Origin: Deltaproteobacteria bacterium
GTDB taxonomy: Bacteria > Myxococcota > Kuafuiibacteriia > Kuafuiibacteriales > Kuafuiibacteriaceae
Direction: 5' to 3'
Assembly: GCA_020632995.1 (NCBI GenBank)
Contig: JACKEN010000010.1
Location: 1 to 64,000 of the forward strand
DNA: 64,000 nucleotides
The notes beneath the pieces were generated by a model, which saw nothing but the letters and a program-made list of their open reading frames with translations, did not search any database and was not told the origin of the DNA. Shown one piece after another: positions 54,441 to 64,000 of the stretch (its first letter is position 1; each line of letters begins with the position of its first letter). The position numbers and the translations under genes are program-made.

Positions 54441-56371
54441 CACTTGTCCCCGAGCTGCACGCAGCCCTGCCCCACCAGGCTGGCGTAGAGGGTCATGAGG
54501 TAGCCGTAGGCCAGCGTCGGCCCCATCGCGGGCATCGTCTCGAGCTGCTGGGCCATGGTGGGCGAGGCCAGGGTCTCGGCCGACTGGAAGGCGGAGATGC
54601 AGCCGTCGTCGTCCTTCTTGTCGGGGCGCGCGTAGCGCTGGATCCCGGCGAGGAGCTGGTGGATCTCCATCGCGTCCTTGAAGCGCGCGGGGTGCCCCAC
54701 CAGGCACCCCATCGCCTTCAGGACCCCGTAGTTGGGGCCGGCCTGGTCGAGCGACATGTCCACGTCGAAGGGGGTCTTCGACTTCTCCCAGCGCTTCACC
54801 CAAGCCTTCCCCTGAGGCTCGAGCGTCTTCACGATGTGCGCGCAGTAGGGGCCCTCGACGTTGATGATCTTCGCGTCGTGGGCCGCGAGCCCGGTCATGG
54901 CGCGGACCAGCTCCGGCTCACCCTGCCCGAGCCGCCGCAGCTGGTGCAGCTCGTACAGCCCCGCCATCTGGAGCATGCGCTCCACCACGTCGAGCATCTC
55001 CTTCTTCGCGTCCCTGTCGTCGGCCACCCGCGTCAACAGGGCCTGCGTCCGCTTCGACAGCGCGTCGTTCGCCCCCATGTGCTTGGCGTGGATCCAGGCC
55101 CAGTACAGCTCGATCGAGGTCCCGAGGTCGAAGTTCCCCGCCCGCACTCCGAAGCGGTAGTCCACCTCATGGGCCTTGGCCTGGGCCAGGAGCGCGTCGA
55201 GGCGCTCGAGCTGCTTGGCCGGCGGCATGCAGCCCTGGATGGCCCCCACCACCCCGCTCGACTCCGAGTAGGGCCGCGCGCGGTCGTCGCCGATGATGAA
55301 GGCGTAGGTGCTGCCGAAGATCTCGAGCCGCCCGCGCGGCGGCTTGCGGGCGGCCTCGGAGGTCGCCACGTCGCCCGAGAGGCGGTCGAAGCCGTGCGCC
55401 TCCGCCTGATCGCGCACCAGCTGCTCGAAGGTCTTGCCGCCCGGGGTGCGGCCGGGGACGCGCACCTGCCAGCCCACCCGGTCGAGGTAGTGCATCATCT
55501 CGTCCAGGCGCTCGCAGTGCCGGTCCTCGTTCTCGAGCACCATCCACCGCAGCGCGAGGCCGGCCAGGGTCGGCGCGTCGTCGGCCTCGCCCTTCTTGCG
55601 CTTCAGCTCCGACGGGTACGCGTCCATGATCTTGCCGTGGGCCTCGTCGCGGTACTTCGCGGCCTCCGCCCGCTGCTCGGCCCGCGCGGTGTCCACCGTG
55701 CTCTGCATCGAGGCGAGGGCCACCCGGGCCCCCTCGAAGCGCGGATCCAGCTTCAAGGCGCGCTCGAACGCGCGCTGGGCCGCCGCCATGTCGCCCTTCT
55801 CCTGGCGAGCGAGGCCCTCGCCGTAGGCGGAGAAGGCCTCGAACTTCTCGGTGGGGGCCTGAACGTAGAGCTTCCTGCGATCGGCGGAGCTCAGCTTCAC
55901 GCTCAGTCCCTTCAGTAGATCCTCGACGAGGTCCTTCTCGACCGCCACGAAGTCGTCGACGGTGCCGTGGCTGCTCGCGGCCTGGAGGATGCGCCCGGTC
56001 TCGACCTCGACCACCCGGGCGTCGAGGAGGAACTTCGGCCCCACCACGCTGTAGGAGCCGGTGACCACGTAGCGCGCCCCCAGGCCCTTGCCGAGCTTCT
56101 GGGCGGTGCGCGCGTCCAGGAACTTGCCCTCGCCCAGCTTCAGCTCGTCCATCAGCGCGCCGAGGCGCTGGCGCTCCACCAGCGTCAGGCCCTCGATGCC
56201 CGACAGGTCGGTCACCAGCATCCCGGCGAGCGCGCTGCCGAGGCCCTGGTAGGCCTCGCTCGCCGCGCCCTGCTCGAGGGGCAGCACCGCCAGGGTCGCC
56301 TGGCCGTCGGCCCGAGCCGCGGCGGCGAACAGAAGACAGGACCCCAACGCGAGCCCGACGGAGCGCCTCAT
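54440..56371 (-). CDS. CsgG/FlgO-like exported protein with TPRs
   Basis: A 643-residue protein with a signal peptide (LGSCLLFAAAARA). About residues 27-165 have the CsgG/FlgO-like pattern: TLAVLPLEQGAASEAYQGLGSALAGMLVTDL, TLVERQRLGALMDELKL and ARYVVTGSYSVVG, the fold used by periplasmic proteins that build oligomers. TPR-like helices follow (about 185-230). The remaining 400 residues are alpha-helical with no clear family but conserved-looking Trp, Cys and Tyr. It is 10 bp downstream of galT and directly coupled to the PpiC gene. Confidence 0.75.
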   Translation of the reverse strand: MRRSVGLALGSCLLFAAAARADGQATLAVLPLEQGAASEAYQGLGSALAGMLVTDLSGIEGLTLVERQRLGALMDELKLGEGKFLDARTAQKLGKGLGARYVVTGSYSVVGPKFLLDARVVEVETGRILQAASSHGTVDDFVAVEKDLVEDLLKGLSVKLSSADRRKLYVQAPTEKFEAFSAYGEGLARQEKGDMAAAQRAFERALKLDPRFEGARVALASMQSTVDTARAEQRAEAAKYRDEAHGKIMDAYPSELKRKKGEADDAPTLAGLALRWMVLENEDRHCERLDEMMHYLDRVGWQVRVPGRTPGGKTFEQLVRDQAEAHGFDRLSGDVATSEAARKPPRGRLEIFGSTYAFIIGDDRARPYSESSGVVGAIQGCMPPAKQLERLDALLAQAKAHEVDYRFGVRAGNFDLGTSIELYWAWIHAKHMGANDALSKRTQALLTRVADDRDAKKEMLDVVERMLQMAGLYELHQLRRLGQGEPELVRAMTGLAAHDAKIINVEGPYCAHIVKTLEPQGKAWVKRWEKSKTPFDVDMSLDQAGPNYGVLKAMGCLVGHPARFKDAMEIHQLLAGIQRYARPDKKDDDGCISAFQSAETLASPTMAQQLETMPAMGPTLAYGYLMTLYASLVGQGCVQLGDK

Positions 56372-56381
56372 CGCCGCCCGG

Positions 56382-57416
56382 CTATACCACGTCGGGGCCG
56401 TCCGCGCTCCCCGCGCCGTCCGCCGGGGTGGCGCGCAGGAAGGCGGCGCTGTCCTCCGGGAGGGCGGTGTTGATGAACATCCCGCTCCCCAGCTCGAAGC
56501 CCGCGGACTGGTTCACCCGCGGCACCAGGGCGAGGTACCAGTGCAGGTACTCGAAGCCGACCTCGCGGGCCGGCGCGGTCCGGATGATGTAGTTGTAGTC
56601 GGGGTCGTTCAGCCCGAAGTACAGCTTGCGCAGGACCTGGTGGAGCACCGAGCCCAGGTCGTCCAGCTCGGCCCGGGTGCTGGCGAGGAAGTCGGCGCCG
56701 TGCCGGCGGGGCGCGATCCACATATGGAAGGGGCTGAACGCGGCGTAGGGCACGAAGGCCACGAAGTGCTCCGACGCCACCACCACCCGGAGCGCGGCGT
56801 CCAGCTCGTCGTGGAGCATCCGGCACATCACGCACTGCCCGAAGTCGTCGAAGTAGCGGCGCGCCTCGTCACCGCGCACCCGGTACTGGTGCGGCACCAC
56901 CGGGAGCGCGATGAGCTGCGCGTGCGGGTGGATCAGCGAGGTCCCGGCCCGGACCCCGTGGTTCTTGAAGTAGATGACGTGCTCGACCCGCGGGTCTTCG
57001 AGGAAGGTGCGGCCCCGCACCTGGAAGGCCCGCAAGGTGCGCTGCACTTCGTCCACCGACTGGAGGGCCGGGCAGGTGTCGTGGCGCGGCGTCTCCACGA
57101 TGACCTCGTGGTGCCCCACCCCGCTCATCGAGCGGTGGACCCCGTCGAAGACCCGGGTCCGCTCGTTGCCCGGGACCAGGGCCGGAAACTTGTTCCGTAC
57201 CACCCGAAGCGACCACGGCTGCTGGGTGTTCAGGGGCATCCGCATGGTCTCGAGCTCCGCCTCCTCGTTGCCGGGGCAGAAGGGGCACTCGGGGTCGTAG
57301 GGCGGCAGCGCCTCGCGCTCCGAGCCCGGCAGGACGAACTCCTCGGGCCGGCGGGCGCGCTCGGTGGCCAGGATCACCCATTCCTTGGTGGCCATGTTCT
57401 GGCGGAGCTCCGGCAT
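56382..57416 (-). CDS. galT: galactose-1-phosphate uridylyltransferase
   Basis: A 344-residue GalT. CPFC (residues 44-47) supplies zinc ligands, and TSLIHPHAQL (H163-P-H165-x-Q) is the active-site triad with the nucleophilic His. Other matches include WSLRVVRNKFPAL, HHEVIVETP and the C-terminal EYLHWYLALVPR. It catalyses transfer of UMP between UDP-glucose and galactose-1-phosphate (Leloir pathway). It is the first gene of a minus-strand unit otherwise containing envelope genes, an odd partner set. Confidence 0.93.
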   Translation of the reverse strand: MPELRQNMATKEWVILATERARRPEEFVLPGSEREALPPYDPECPFCPGNEEAELETMRMPLNTQQPWSLRVVRNKFPALVPGNERTRVFDGVHRSMSGVGHHEVIVETPRHDTCPALQSVDEVQRTLRAFQVRGRTFLEDPRVEHVIYFKNHGVRAGTSLIHPHAQLIALPVVPHQYRVRGDEARRYFDDFGQCVMCRMLHDELDAALRVVVASEHFVAFVPYAAFSPFHMWIAPRRHGADFLASTRAELDDLGSVLHQVLRKLYFGLNDPDYNYIIRTAPAREVGFEYLHWYLALVPRVNQSAGFELGSGMFINTALPEDSAAFLRATPADGAGSADGPDVV

Positions 57417-57542
57417 GACTCTCCCCTACGCTTCAGTATGGTCGCGCGCAAGCAATCGCCTGACGCACGCGCCAACAGAAAAAATCGACCACACCTTGAA
57501 TCCAATTCGGGAAGTGATGAGTCTTCCCCCGGGCACCCAGGC

Positions 57543-58436
57543 ATGACGGACGTTTCCAACGCGACGTTACTCGCGCTCCTGGAGCGCATCGACCAGCGCC
57601 TCGATAAGCTGGAGGGGCGCGTGAACACGCTCTCCACCGTGATCGAGCAGACCGGCCCCACCGTGGCGGGGCTCGTCGACACCGTGGACGACGGCGTGCG
57701 GCGGCTCGAGAGCCGCGGCGTCGACGTGGACCAGCGGCTGCACGACGCGGTGGGCCTCCTCGAGCGGCTCACCGCCCCGGACACCACCGAGCGCCTCGGG
57801 CGCCTCCTGGAGCGCCTCGACACGGTGGAGGCGGCGGCGGATCTCGCCGCGCAGGCCCCCGCGATGCTGGCCACGTTCACCGACGTGGTCGACGCGGCGG
57901 TGGCGGCGGCGCAGGAGCAGGACGTCGACGTCGATCAGCGGGTCGGCGCCGCGGTCTCGCTCCTCGGCCAGCTCACCGAGCCGGACGTCCTCGACGCGAT
58001 CTCCGTCCTCGCCGACGAGCTCCCGCGCCTTGCCCCCATCGTGGAGGGCCTGCCGCACACGGTGGCCACCACGGTGGACATCATCGACGACTTCATGGCG
58101 CGCCAGCTGGCCCAGGGCGTGGACGTGGAGGCGATCTTCACCAACATGGTCATGGTCGCCACCCAGGTCTCGAACATCCTGCACACGCCGGAGTTCGGGG
58201 CCCTGATGGAGTCGGGGGTCCTCGCGCCCCGCACGCTGGAGGTCATCGGCAAGGCCGGTCAGGCCCTGGCGGACACTCAGCACAACAACATCCCGAAGGT
58301 GGGCCTGCTGGGCGCCCTGCGTGCCGCAGGCCAGCCTGACGTGCAGCGCGCCCTGGGCTTCGCGCTCACCTTCGCCGAGAAGTTCGGACAGAACATGGAG
58401 TCCACGGCGCGCCGCGCCCTGGCCGCCAAGAACTAG
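57543..58436 (+). CDS. DUF1641-like helical protein, partner of the SQR gene
   Basis: A 297-residue, almost entirely helical acidic protein. The C-terminal region (KVGLLGALRAAGQPDVQRALGF) matches the DUF1641 pattern (GL-x-GLL-x-ALRDP-x-VQRALGF). A heptad-like N-terminus suggests a coiled coil. It is 21 bp upstream of the sulfide:quinone oxidoreductase gene; this pairing is common and suggests an accessory or membrane-associating role. The open frame extends far upstream, but the ATG at 57543 is where protein character begins. Confidence 0.8.
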   Translation: MTDVSNATLLALLERIDQRLDKLEGRVNTLSTVIEQTGPTVAGLVDTVDDGVRRLESRGVDVDQRLHDAVGLLERLTAPDTTERLGRLLERLDTVEAAADLAAQAPAMLATFTDVVDAAVAAAQEQDVDVDQRVGAAVSLLGQLTEPDVLDAISVLADELPRLAPIVEGLPHTVATTVDIIDDFMARQLAQGVDVEAIFTNMVMVATQVSNILHTPEFGALMESGVLAPRTLEVIGKAGQALADTQHNNIPKVGLLGALRAAGQPDVQRALGFALTFAEKFGQNMESTARRALAAKN

Positions 58437-58442
58437 GCTACC

Positions 58443-58450
58443 AGGAAGGA
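58443..58450 (+). promoter_or_regulatory. strong ribosome-binding site of the SQR gene
   Basis: AGGAAGGA, seven bases before the ATG at 58458. Most genes in this window have weak sites, so this one suggests high expression. Confidence 0.6.
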
Positions 58451-58457
58451 AATACGG

Positions 58458-59645
<1,188 letters not shown>

Positions 59646-59654
59646 GCCCAGACC

Positions 59655-60485
59655 CTAGGCCGTCAAACGCCCCACCTGGCGGAGGTAGGTCTCCGCCAGG
59701 TGGTAGTTGTCGTTGTCATCGGGATGGAAGGACGGCCGCAGGTACTGGGTCACCGCCCGCACCAGCACCTTGCGGGTGTGGTCCTGCCGCCGCTGCCGGA
59801 TCGCGCGCGCGTGGGTCCGCACCTCCGCCCGTGACAAGCCCTCCTGCTTCAAGAGATCCCGGCTCGCCACCGTCCAGAAGAACATGAGCCCGGCCAGGCC
59901 CAGGGCCATGCCGAGCACCCGGATGCCGTAGCTGCCGCTCACCCGCTGGAAGACGTCGTAGGCCACCGACTTGTGCTCGATCTCCTCCGCCGCGTGCCAG
60001 CGCAACAACGCGCGGAACGTGGGGTGCGCGTCGTCGAGGAAGTCCTCGGTGAGCGCGCTCTCGCCGAGGGCCGCCGTCAGGTGCTCCAGCGCCGCGGTGC
60101 CGGCCAGGCACACCACCGCGGGGGCGGCGCGCTCGATGCGGGGGAGCCACTTGCGCTCGTAGAAGTCGAGGAAGCGCTGCACGTCGAAGCCCTGCCGCTC
60201 CAGCAGCTTGAAGCTGTGGCCGTGCTCCCGACCGTGCAAGCTCTCCTGCGCGAAGAAGCCCTGGATCCGGGCCAGGAGCGCCGGATCGTCCTGCAGCGCG
60301 CTCATGTAGTGCTTCACGCTGCGGATGAAGAAGCGCTCCCCCTCGGGGAAGACCAGGTGCAGCCCATTGGCCACCGCGGTGGCCACCGGGTTGTCGGCGA
60401 ACCACCACTTGGGGATGGCGTCGTCGAACTCGAAGTCCATGCGGCGGGGCAAGGGAACGTCAGGGGCGCGGCGGGGTGCGTTCAT
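59655..60485 (-). CDS. PF10118-type predicted metal-dependent hydrolase
   Basis: A 276-residue helical protein with ferritin-like metal motifs: FAQESLHGREH, AALEHLTA and WHAAEEIEHKSVAYDV, the Glu/His set of the PF10118 family. One membrane helix (LGMALGLAGLMFFWTV) lies near residue 200. The family has been called a metal-dependent hydrolase, but proteins of this fold may be di-iron enzymes of lipid metabolism. Two TetR-type palindromes upstream suggest regulation by a TetR repressor encoded outside the window. Confidence 0.82.
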   Translation of the reverse strand: MNAPRRAPDVPLPRRMDFEFDDAIPKWWFADNPVATAVANGLHLVFPEGERFFIRSVKHYMSALQDDPALLARIQGFFAQESLHGREHGHSFKLLERQGFDVQRFLDFYERKWLPRIERAAPAVVCLAGTAALEHLTAALGESALTEDFLDDAHPTFRALLRWHAAEEIEHKSVAYDVFQRVSGSYGIRVLGMALGLAGLMFFWTVASRDLLKQEGLSRAEVRTHARAIRQRRQDHTRKVLVRAVTQYLRPSFHPDDNDNYHLAETYLRQVGRLTA

Positions 60486-60503
60486 GGCGTCTCTCCAGGG
60501 CTC

Positions 60504-60520
60504 ATTGAACCAGATTCAAT
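60504..60520 (-). promoter_or_regulatory. TetR-like operator 1
   Basis: Perfect inverted repeat ATTGAA-CCAGA-TTCAAT in the promoter region of the PF10118 gene, covering the likely -10 position. Confidence 0.6.
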
Positions 60521-60534
60521 TACCCCTAGCACCT

Positions 60535-60555
60535 CTATTGAACCCTGGTCAATAG
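60535..60555 (-). promoter_or_regulatory. TetR-like operator 2
   Basis: Inverted repeat CTATTGA-ACCCTGG-TCAATAG, sharing ATTGAACC with operator 1. On the minus strand TTGACC within it could be a -35 element. Confidence 0.6.
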
Positions 60556-60582
60556 CGTCAAACGGGGCGCCGCGACGCCAAC

Positions 60583-60602
60583 CTGCTAGACTCCGGCGCC
60601 AT
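60583..60602 (+). promoter_or_regulatory. promoter-like repeat, copy 1
   Basis: CTGCTAGACT then CCGGCGCCAT: a -10-like TAGACT (60587-60592). The same string recurs 122 bp downstream right before the start of the beta-helix gene; here no gene starts. Confidence 0.4.
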
Positions 60603-60700
60603 CATCCGCGGAGCGCGTGGAACGTTCCGTGAAGAGGGAGCGCTGGCGATGAGAGGCGAAGCCGTTCGGGACGTTCCACGGCGAGCCAGCGCAGGTGCGA
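60596..60700. repeat. interleaved inverted repeats
   Basis: CGTGGAACGT (60616-60625) matches ACGTTCCACG (60671-60680), and GCGCTGGC (60640-60647) matches GCCAGCGC (60685-60692). The two pairs are interleaved. No gene is evident. Confidence 0.45.
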
Positions 60701-60704
60701 TGGC

Positions 60705-60724
60705 CTGCTAGACTCGGCGCCATG
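60705..60724 (+). promoter_or_regulatory. leaderless-type promoter of the beta-helix gene, repeat copy 2
   Basis: CTGCTAGACTCGGCGCCATG: TAGACT (60709-60714) lies seven bases before the ATG, so the transcript would begin at or next to the start codon. Confidence 0.5.
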
Positions 60725-62934
60725 CGGTGGGAGCGCTGGCCCCAGCGGGTGCATCGACGGTGTCCCCGTCGTCCTGCCCCCGCCCGGCCCGGAGGTCGCC
60801 ACCCGCGTGGTGGTGGTCCGCGACGGCGCCGAGGAGGCGGCGTGGGTGCTCGTCCCGGGCGAGGCCGAGGCGCTGCCGTCTTCACTCGCCCTGGGCGATG
60901 GCGCCGGCGTCTACCTGTTCGACTACACCGACTCGGCCGAGCTCCTGGGCCTGAGCCCCGGACCCCGCATCGACGACCCCGACAACACCCGCGTGCTGCC
61001 CTCGACCGGAGGCTTCACCGGCCGGCTCTCGGGCGGTGAGGTGTCCTGGAGCGCGGACGCCGATCTGGCGGTCCTGGCCACGGTGCGCTGGCCGGAGCTG
61101 GATTGGAACGCGTGCCTGCGCCGGGGTGGCTGCGGTGAGCGCGCGCGCTCCGACGCCCCGCTGCTCTGCTCCGCAACCTGTCTTGCCAGCGGCGTCCTCG
61201 CCCCCGAGGCCCCGAACCCGCCGCGGATCGAGGGGTGGAGCACCCGGGGGGTCGGCCACGGCCTCGACCTCCCCTACCCGCCCGACCCCGGCCTGTCGTG
61301 CCCGGCCCCGACCGCCCTGTGGTACGGCGCCGACGCGTGCGCGCGCGTGGCGGAGTGCCCGACGGGCGCCTGGCCCGCGGAGCCCGGCGGCGCGGGCGCA
61401 GTGTGGTACGTGGCGGAGGGCGGGGTGGGCACCGGGCACGGCGCCGAGGACGCGCTCGGCAGCTTGTCCAGCGCCTTGCAGCTCGCCGCTCCCGGCGACA
61501 CCATCCTGCTGTCCGGGGCCCTCGAGGCCCCGGCGGTGTGGACGCTCCCGGTGACCGTCATCGGGGCCTGCCCGGACCGCGCGGAGCTCACCGCGCCAGC
61601 CCAGGCCGAGCGCGTGGAGCTCGCGGCCACCGGGCTCCGGCTCCTCGGCCTGACCCTGCCTCACCTCACCGTCTCCGCGTCGGTGAGCGTGGCCGAGGTC
61701 CGGGTCGGCGGCGGCCTCGGGCCCGCGGTGCAGGTGGAGGCGACGGGCGAGCTGGTCGCCCGGCGGGCCCTGGTGGACGCCGACGATGCGCAAGGTATCC
61801 TGCTCGCGGGCGGCCGCGTGCAGCTGAAGGACGCGGTGATCCGTGGCGCGTTCGGCCGAGGCATCGACGCGACGGGCGGCGGATGGAGCTCCGCGACACC
61901 CGGGTCGTCGGGACCCGGCCCGGCGTGACCGGCGCCTCCGACGCGGGCGTGGTGTGCCTCGACTGCACCCTGACGGGCGCGGGGCTCGAGACGGCGGCGA
62001 ACGGGGGTCCTGGGCTGCTCATGGTGGGCGGGTCGGCCTGGGCCACCCTGCAGTACTTCATCCACCGCGGGGGCGACGCCGATCGGCCCGGCCCCGGCGT
62101 GCTGCTCCAGGACGGCGCGACGGTCGACATGGACTACGTCTACCTCCGGGGCCCCGCGACGTTCGGTATCCGAGGCTTCGAGGGCACCAACGTCTACATG
62201 CGCGACATCGTGGTGGTGGAGGGCATCGGCGAGTCAGCCGAGGGCTTCGGCGCCATGCTCTTCGAAGGCACCGGGAGGTCTACCTGGCGCGCGTGCTCGT
62301 GCTCGAGCACCGGCTCACCGCCCTGCATGTCGACACCCCGCGGGAGCGCATCATGTCGCTGAAGGATCTCATCGTGGTCAGCGACGGACCCGACGACGAC
62401 CACAAGATCCTCGTGCTGAACAAGGCCCGCGTCGATCTCAACCGGGTGGCGGTGTTCTCCTCCGGCATGTCCATCTTCCGCAGCAGCCTGCCGGACCCGG
62501 CCGAGATCGTGTTCAACGACCTCCACACCGAGGGCGGCATCTACGGCTTCGACGTGGCGGCCGGCACCTCGCTGAGCCTCACCCGGGCCGAGATCCTCGA
62601 CACCACCGGCTTCGGTCTCCTGGTGGGTTCGTTGGGCGTCAACGACACCTTCAGCCTCGCCTCGGGCACCGACGTCGTCATCCGTCCCAGGGACGGCGTC
62701 CCCGCCATCGCGGGCGCGAACGGCGCGCTCGAGCTCGAGCGGTTCCTGATCGAGGGCCCCGCGACGCACGGCATCCAGTCTGTCGCGAACGGTGAGGTGA
62801 GCCTCCACGACGGCACCCTCCGGCAGCTCGAGGTGGGGGTGTCGATCCAGGACATCCCCGACTACGACATCACCAAGCTCATCGAGAGCGTGCGCTACCT
62901 GGGCGTGGCGCGGCCGCTGAGCCTGGCTCAGTAG
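60722..62934 (+). CDS. parallel beta-helix-like exported protein, about three frameshifts
   Basis: About 735 residues when frame breaks near 60750, 61880 and 62272 are joined. The N-terminus is uncertain: a Cys followed by IDGVPVVLPPPGPEVATR suggests a lipoprotein, but the signal peptide is not readable. A Cys-rich stretch (about 61120-61200) is followed by a right-handed beta-helix-like region of repeated short strands (ILLAGGRVQLKDAVIRG, LLVGSLGVNDTFSLASG, GEVSLHDGTLRQLEVG), as in DUF1565-type proteins. Function unknown. The C-terminus overlaps the convergent gene by 7 bp. Confidence 0.62.
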
Positions 62935-63479
62935 ATGCCTTGCAAGGTGCCCTTCACCTTGGTCCGACCGGTCTCCAGCTCGAACGCGACGAGGATGCCG
63001 GTCTCCTGATCGTAGAAGACCGAGCCCGTCTCCTGCTTGACCTCCCAGGCCTGGAAGCGCCCGCGCCCGACCACGCCGTCCACCATGCCGGCGACGGTGT
63101 TCATGCCGGGGACGCGCCGATCCTCGGGCAGCCAGAGCAGCCCAGGCTCCACCGCCCGCCCGGACTCGGTGGGGAACTCGAGCGGGTCGTTCTCGAGCTC
63201 GCCGGTGGGCTCGAGGGTCTTGGTGACGTTGAAGCTGCGGACGCCGTGGCCGGTCATGATGTCGGCCCTGAGCACGCCCTCCTTGCGCTCCTGGAAGCGC
63301 ACCTTCACCCCGTAGCGCTTGTTCTCGTTCCCGGTCTCTTCGTCCACCTGGTAGATCAGCACGGTGCCGTCCTCGACCGGGGGACCACCCGAGAGCCACC
63401 GCACGAGCTCGGGGATCGCGAAGCTCAGCACCATCACCATCAGGAGCCCACCGAAGACCAGCCGACCGACACGACCCAC
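62928..63479 (-). CDS. small membrane-anchored protein, hypothetical
   Basis: A 183-residue protein with a single N-terminal membrane anchor (LVFGGLLMVMVLSFAI) and a beta-rich extracytoplasmic part (GTVLIYQVDEETGNENKRYGV through VFYDQETGILVAFELETG). I chose the GTG at 63479. An open frame extends to an ATG at 63683 that has a ribosome-binding-like GGAGG (63690-63686) and a TATAAC -10-like element (63700-63695), but the added 68 residues show mixed third-base use and no protein character. No family is recognised. Confidence 0.62.
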   Translation of the reverse strand: MGRVGRLVFGGLLMVMVLSFAIPELVRWLSGGPPVEDGTVLIYQVDEETGNENKRYGVKVRFQERKEGVLRADIMTGHGVRSFNVTKTLEPTGELENDPLEFPTESGRAVEPGLLWLPEDRRVPGMNTVAGMVDGVVGRGRFQAWEVKQETGSVFYDQETGILVAFELETGRTKVKGTLQGIY

Positions 63480-63946
63480 GCGGGGATGGTGTGGAGGTCC
63501 GGCGGATCGGTCAAGTCGCAGCGCGACGGGAAGAGCCCGGCGGGCGCCGCGGTTCTCACCCCGGGCATCTGGCGTCGAGGTCGGCGCCTGGCATATGCTC
63601 GCCCGCGAACCGTGACCGGGCCTTCGGGCCGCGGATGAGCCGTGGGTCACGAAACATGTCGGAGGCGAGGGCGCACCGCGCATACCCTCCGACCGTTATA
63701 TGGAACGCCCGTCCGGGTCTGAGCCGCTGCTCGACCAATCAGACGCGGCGCCGGCGTACGCCGGGGGAGGGAGTCGAAGCGTGCACAATAATCATGGTCT
63801 CCAGGAGGGTCAGCTCTGCTGATGCACGGCCGCGTCTGCTCCCTGGGGTAGGCGTCGGCTTCCTGGGCTGAACCGGGCTGCTCGACGTAGCGCTCTCCGG
63901 CGAGGCCGGGGGCGGCGGACACCTCGTCCGTCGCCCCTTTCTTCTT
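63480..63946. other. 467-bp region without a convincing gene
   Basis: Less G/C-biased than its surroundings. It contains the TATAAC/GGAGG signals noted for the upstream start of the preceding gene and a 14-bp perfect palindrome, CCGGCGTACGCCGG (63751-63764). Short open frames on both strands look spurious. I found no tRNA cloverleaf. Confidence 0.4.
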
Positions 63947-64000
63947 TCAGGCACCCCCGTCCAACCGATGGTCCGACACCAGGACCCCGTCCGCGTCCAC
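63947..64000 (-). CDS. possible C-terminal end of a gene continuing beyond the window
   Basis: On the minus strand the frame from the window edge reads VDADGVLVSDHRLDGGA and a stop at 63949-63947. Only 17 residues are visible, so this is weak. Confidence 0.25.
   Translation of the reverse strand: MDADGVLVSDHRLDGGA

Noticed and set aside
63480..63946. tRNA or small RNA gene in the final intergenic region
   Set aside because: I could not build a cloverleaf or find a T-loop; only a short palindrome and promoter-like bases are present.

Overview
The window is a high-G+C (about 70% by eye) chromosomal segment from a Gram-negative bacterium. Several traits suggest a member of the Myxococcota, closest in style to Sandaracinaceae/Polyangiales: many lipoproteins with Asp/Ala-rich linkers after the lipobox, choice-of-anchor-D (ASH-like) and kelch lipoproteins, very long TPR proteins, a STAND regulator, and -10 elements of the form TAGACT, some placed almost at the start codon. 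This taxonomic placement is inference. I see no rRNA, tRNA, CRISPR array or insertion sequence.

Layout. 1-2.9 kb: the C-terminal half of an HAE1-type RND efflux pump coupled to a tandem universal-stress protein. 2.9-7.8 kb: two exported lipoproteins flank a divergent unit in which a cupin plus four-Cys SufR-like regulator faces a NorE/NorF-like pair. 7.9-14.3 kb: a STAND ATPase with a C-terminal winged helix stands opposite a 1057-aa toxin-like protein and a translationally coupled possible immunity gene. 14.3-29.9 kb: one long minus-strand unit of eight closely packed genes ends in a 2831-aa exported TPR protein with one intact and one degenerate CHAT (caspase-like) domain. 30-36.9 kb: PspA, a zinc-ribbon protein, TruD, a TVP38-like membrane protein, a GuaB1-type GMP reductase, an ArsR-rhodanese regulator and an MFS transporter. 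36.9-43.5 kb: a tandem pair of lipoproteins whose central region matches the calcium-binding, heptamerisation and following domains of anthrax protective antigen (PA), here joined to an N-terminal FnIII domain and a C-terminal propeller-like region. 43.6-48 kb: a further ASH lipoprotein and a kinase-like pair. 48-50.5 kb: cydAB. 50.5-57.4 kb: a small PHA-granule-type protein, then a tightly packed galT / CsgG-like / PpiC / HupE / DUF3604 unit. 57.5-64 kb: DUF1641 plus sulfide:quinone oxidoreductase, a PF10118 hydrolase under two TetR-like palindromes, a beta-helix protein and a small anchored protein.

Three features are not explained by ordinary annotation. (1) The PA-like pair. (2) A recurrent DNA palindrome, GCAAG-N4-CTTGC, found seven times exactly and often in relaxed form, inside genes in different reading frames. 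(3) A 70-bp structured repeat in two copies whose hairpin carries a compensatory base-pair change.

Quality warning: many genes between 28.8 and 45.6 kb, and again at 51.7 kb and 60.7-62.3 kb, are split by single-base indels at G/C-rich runs. I treat these as probable sequencing or assembly errors and annotate the joined genes. Genes from 1 to 28 kb are intact.
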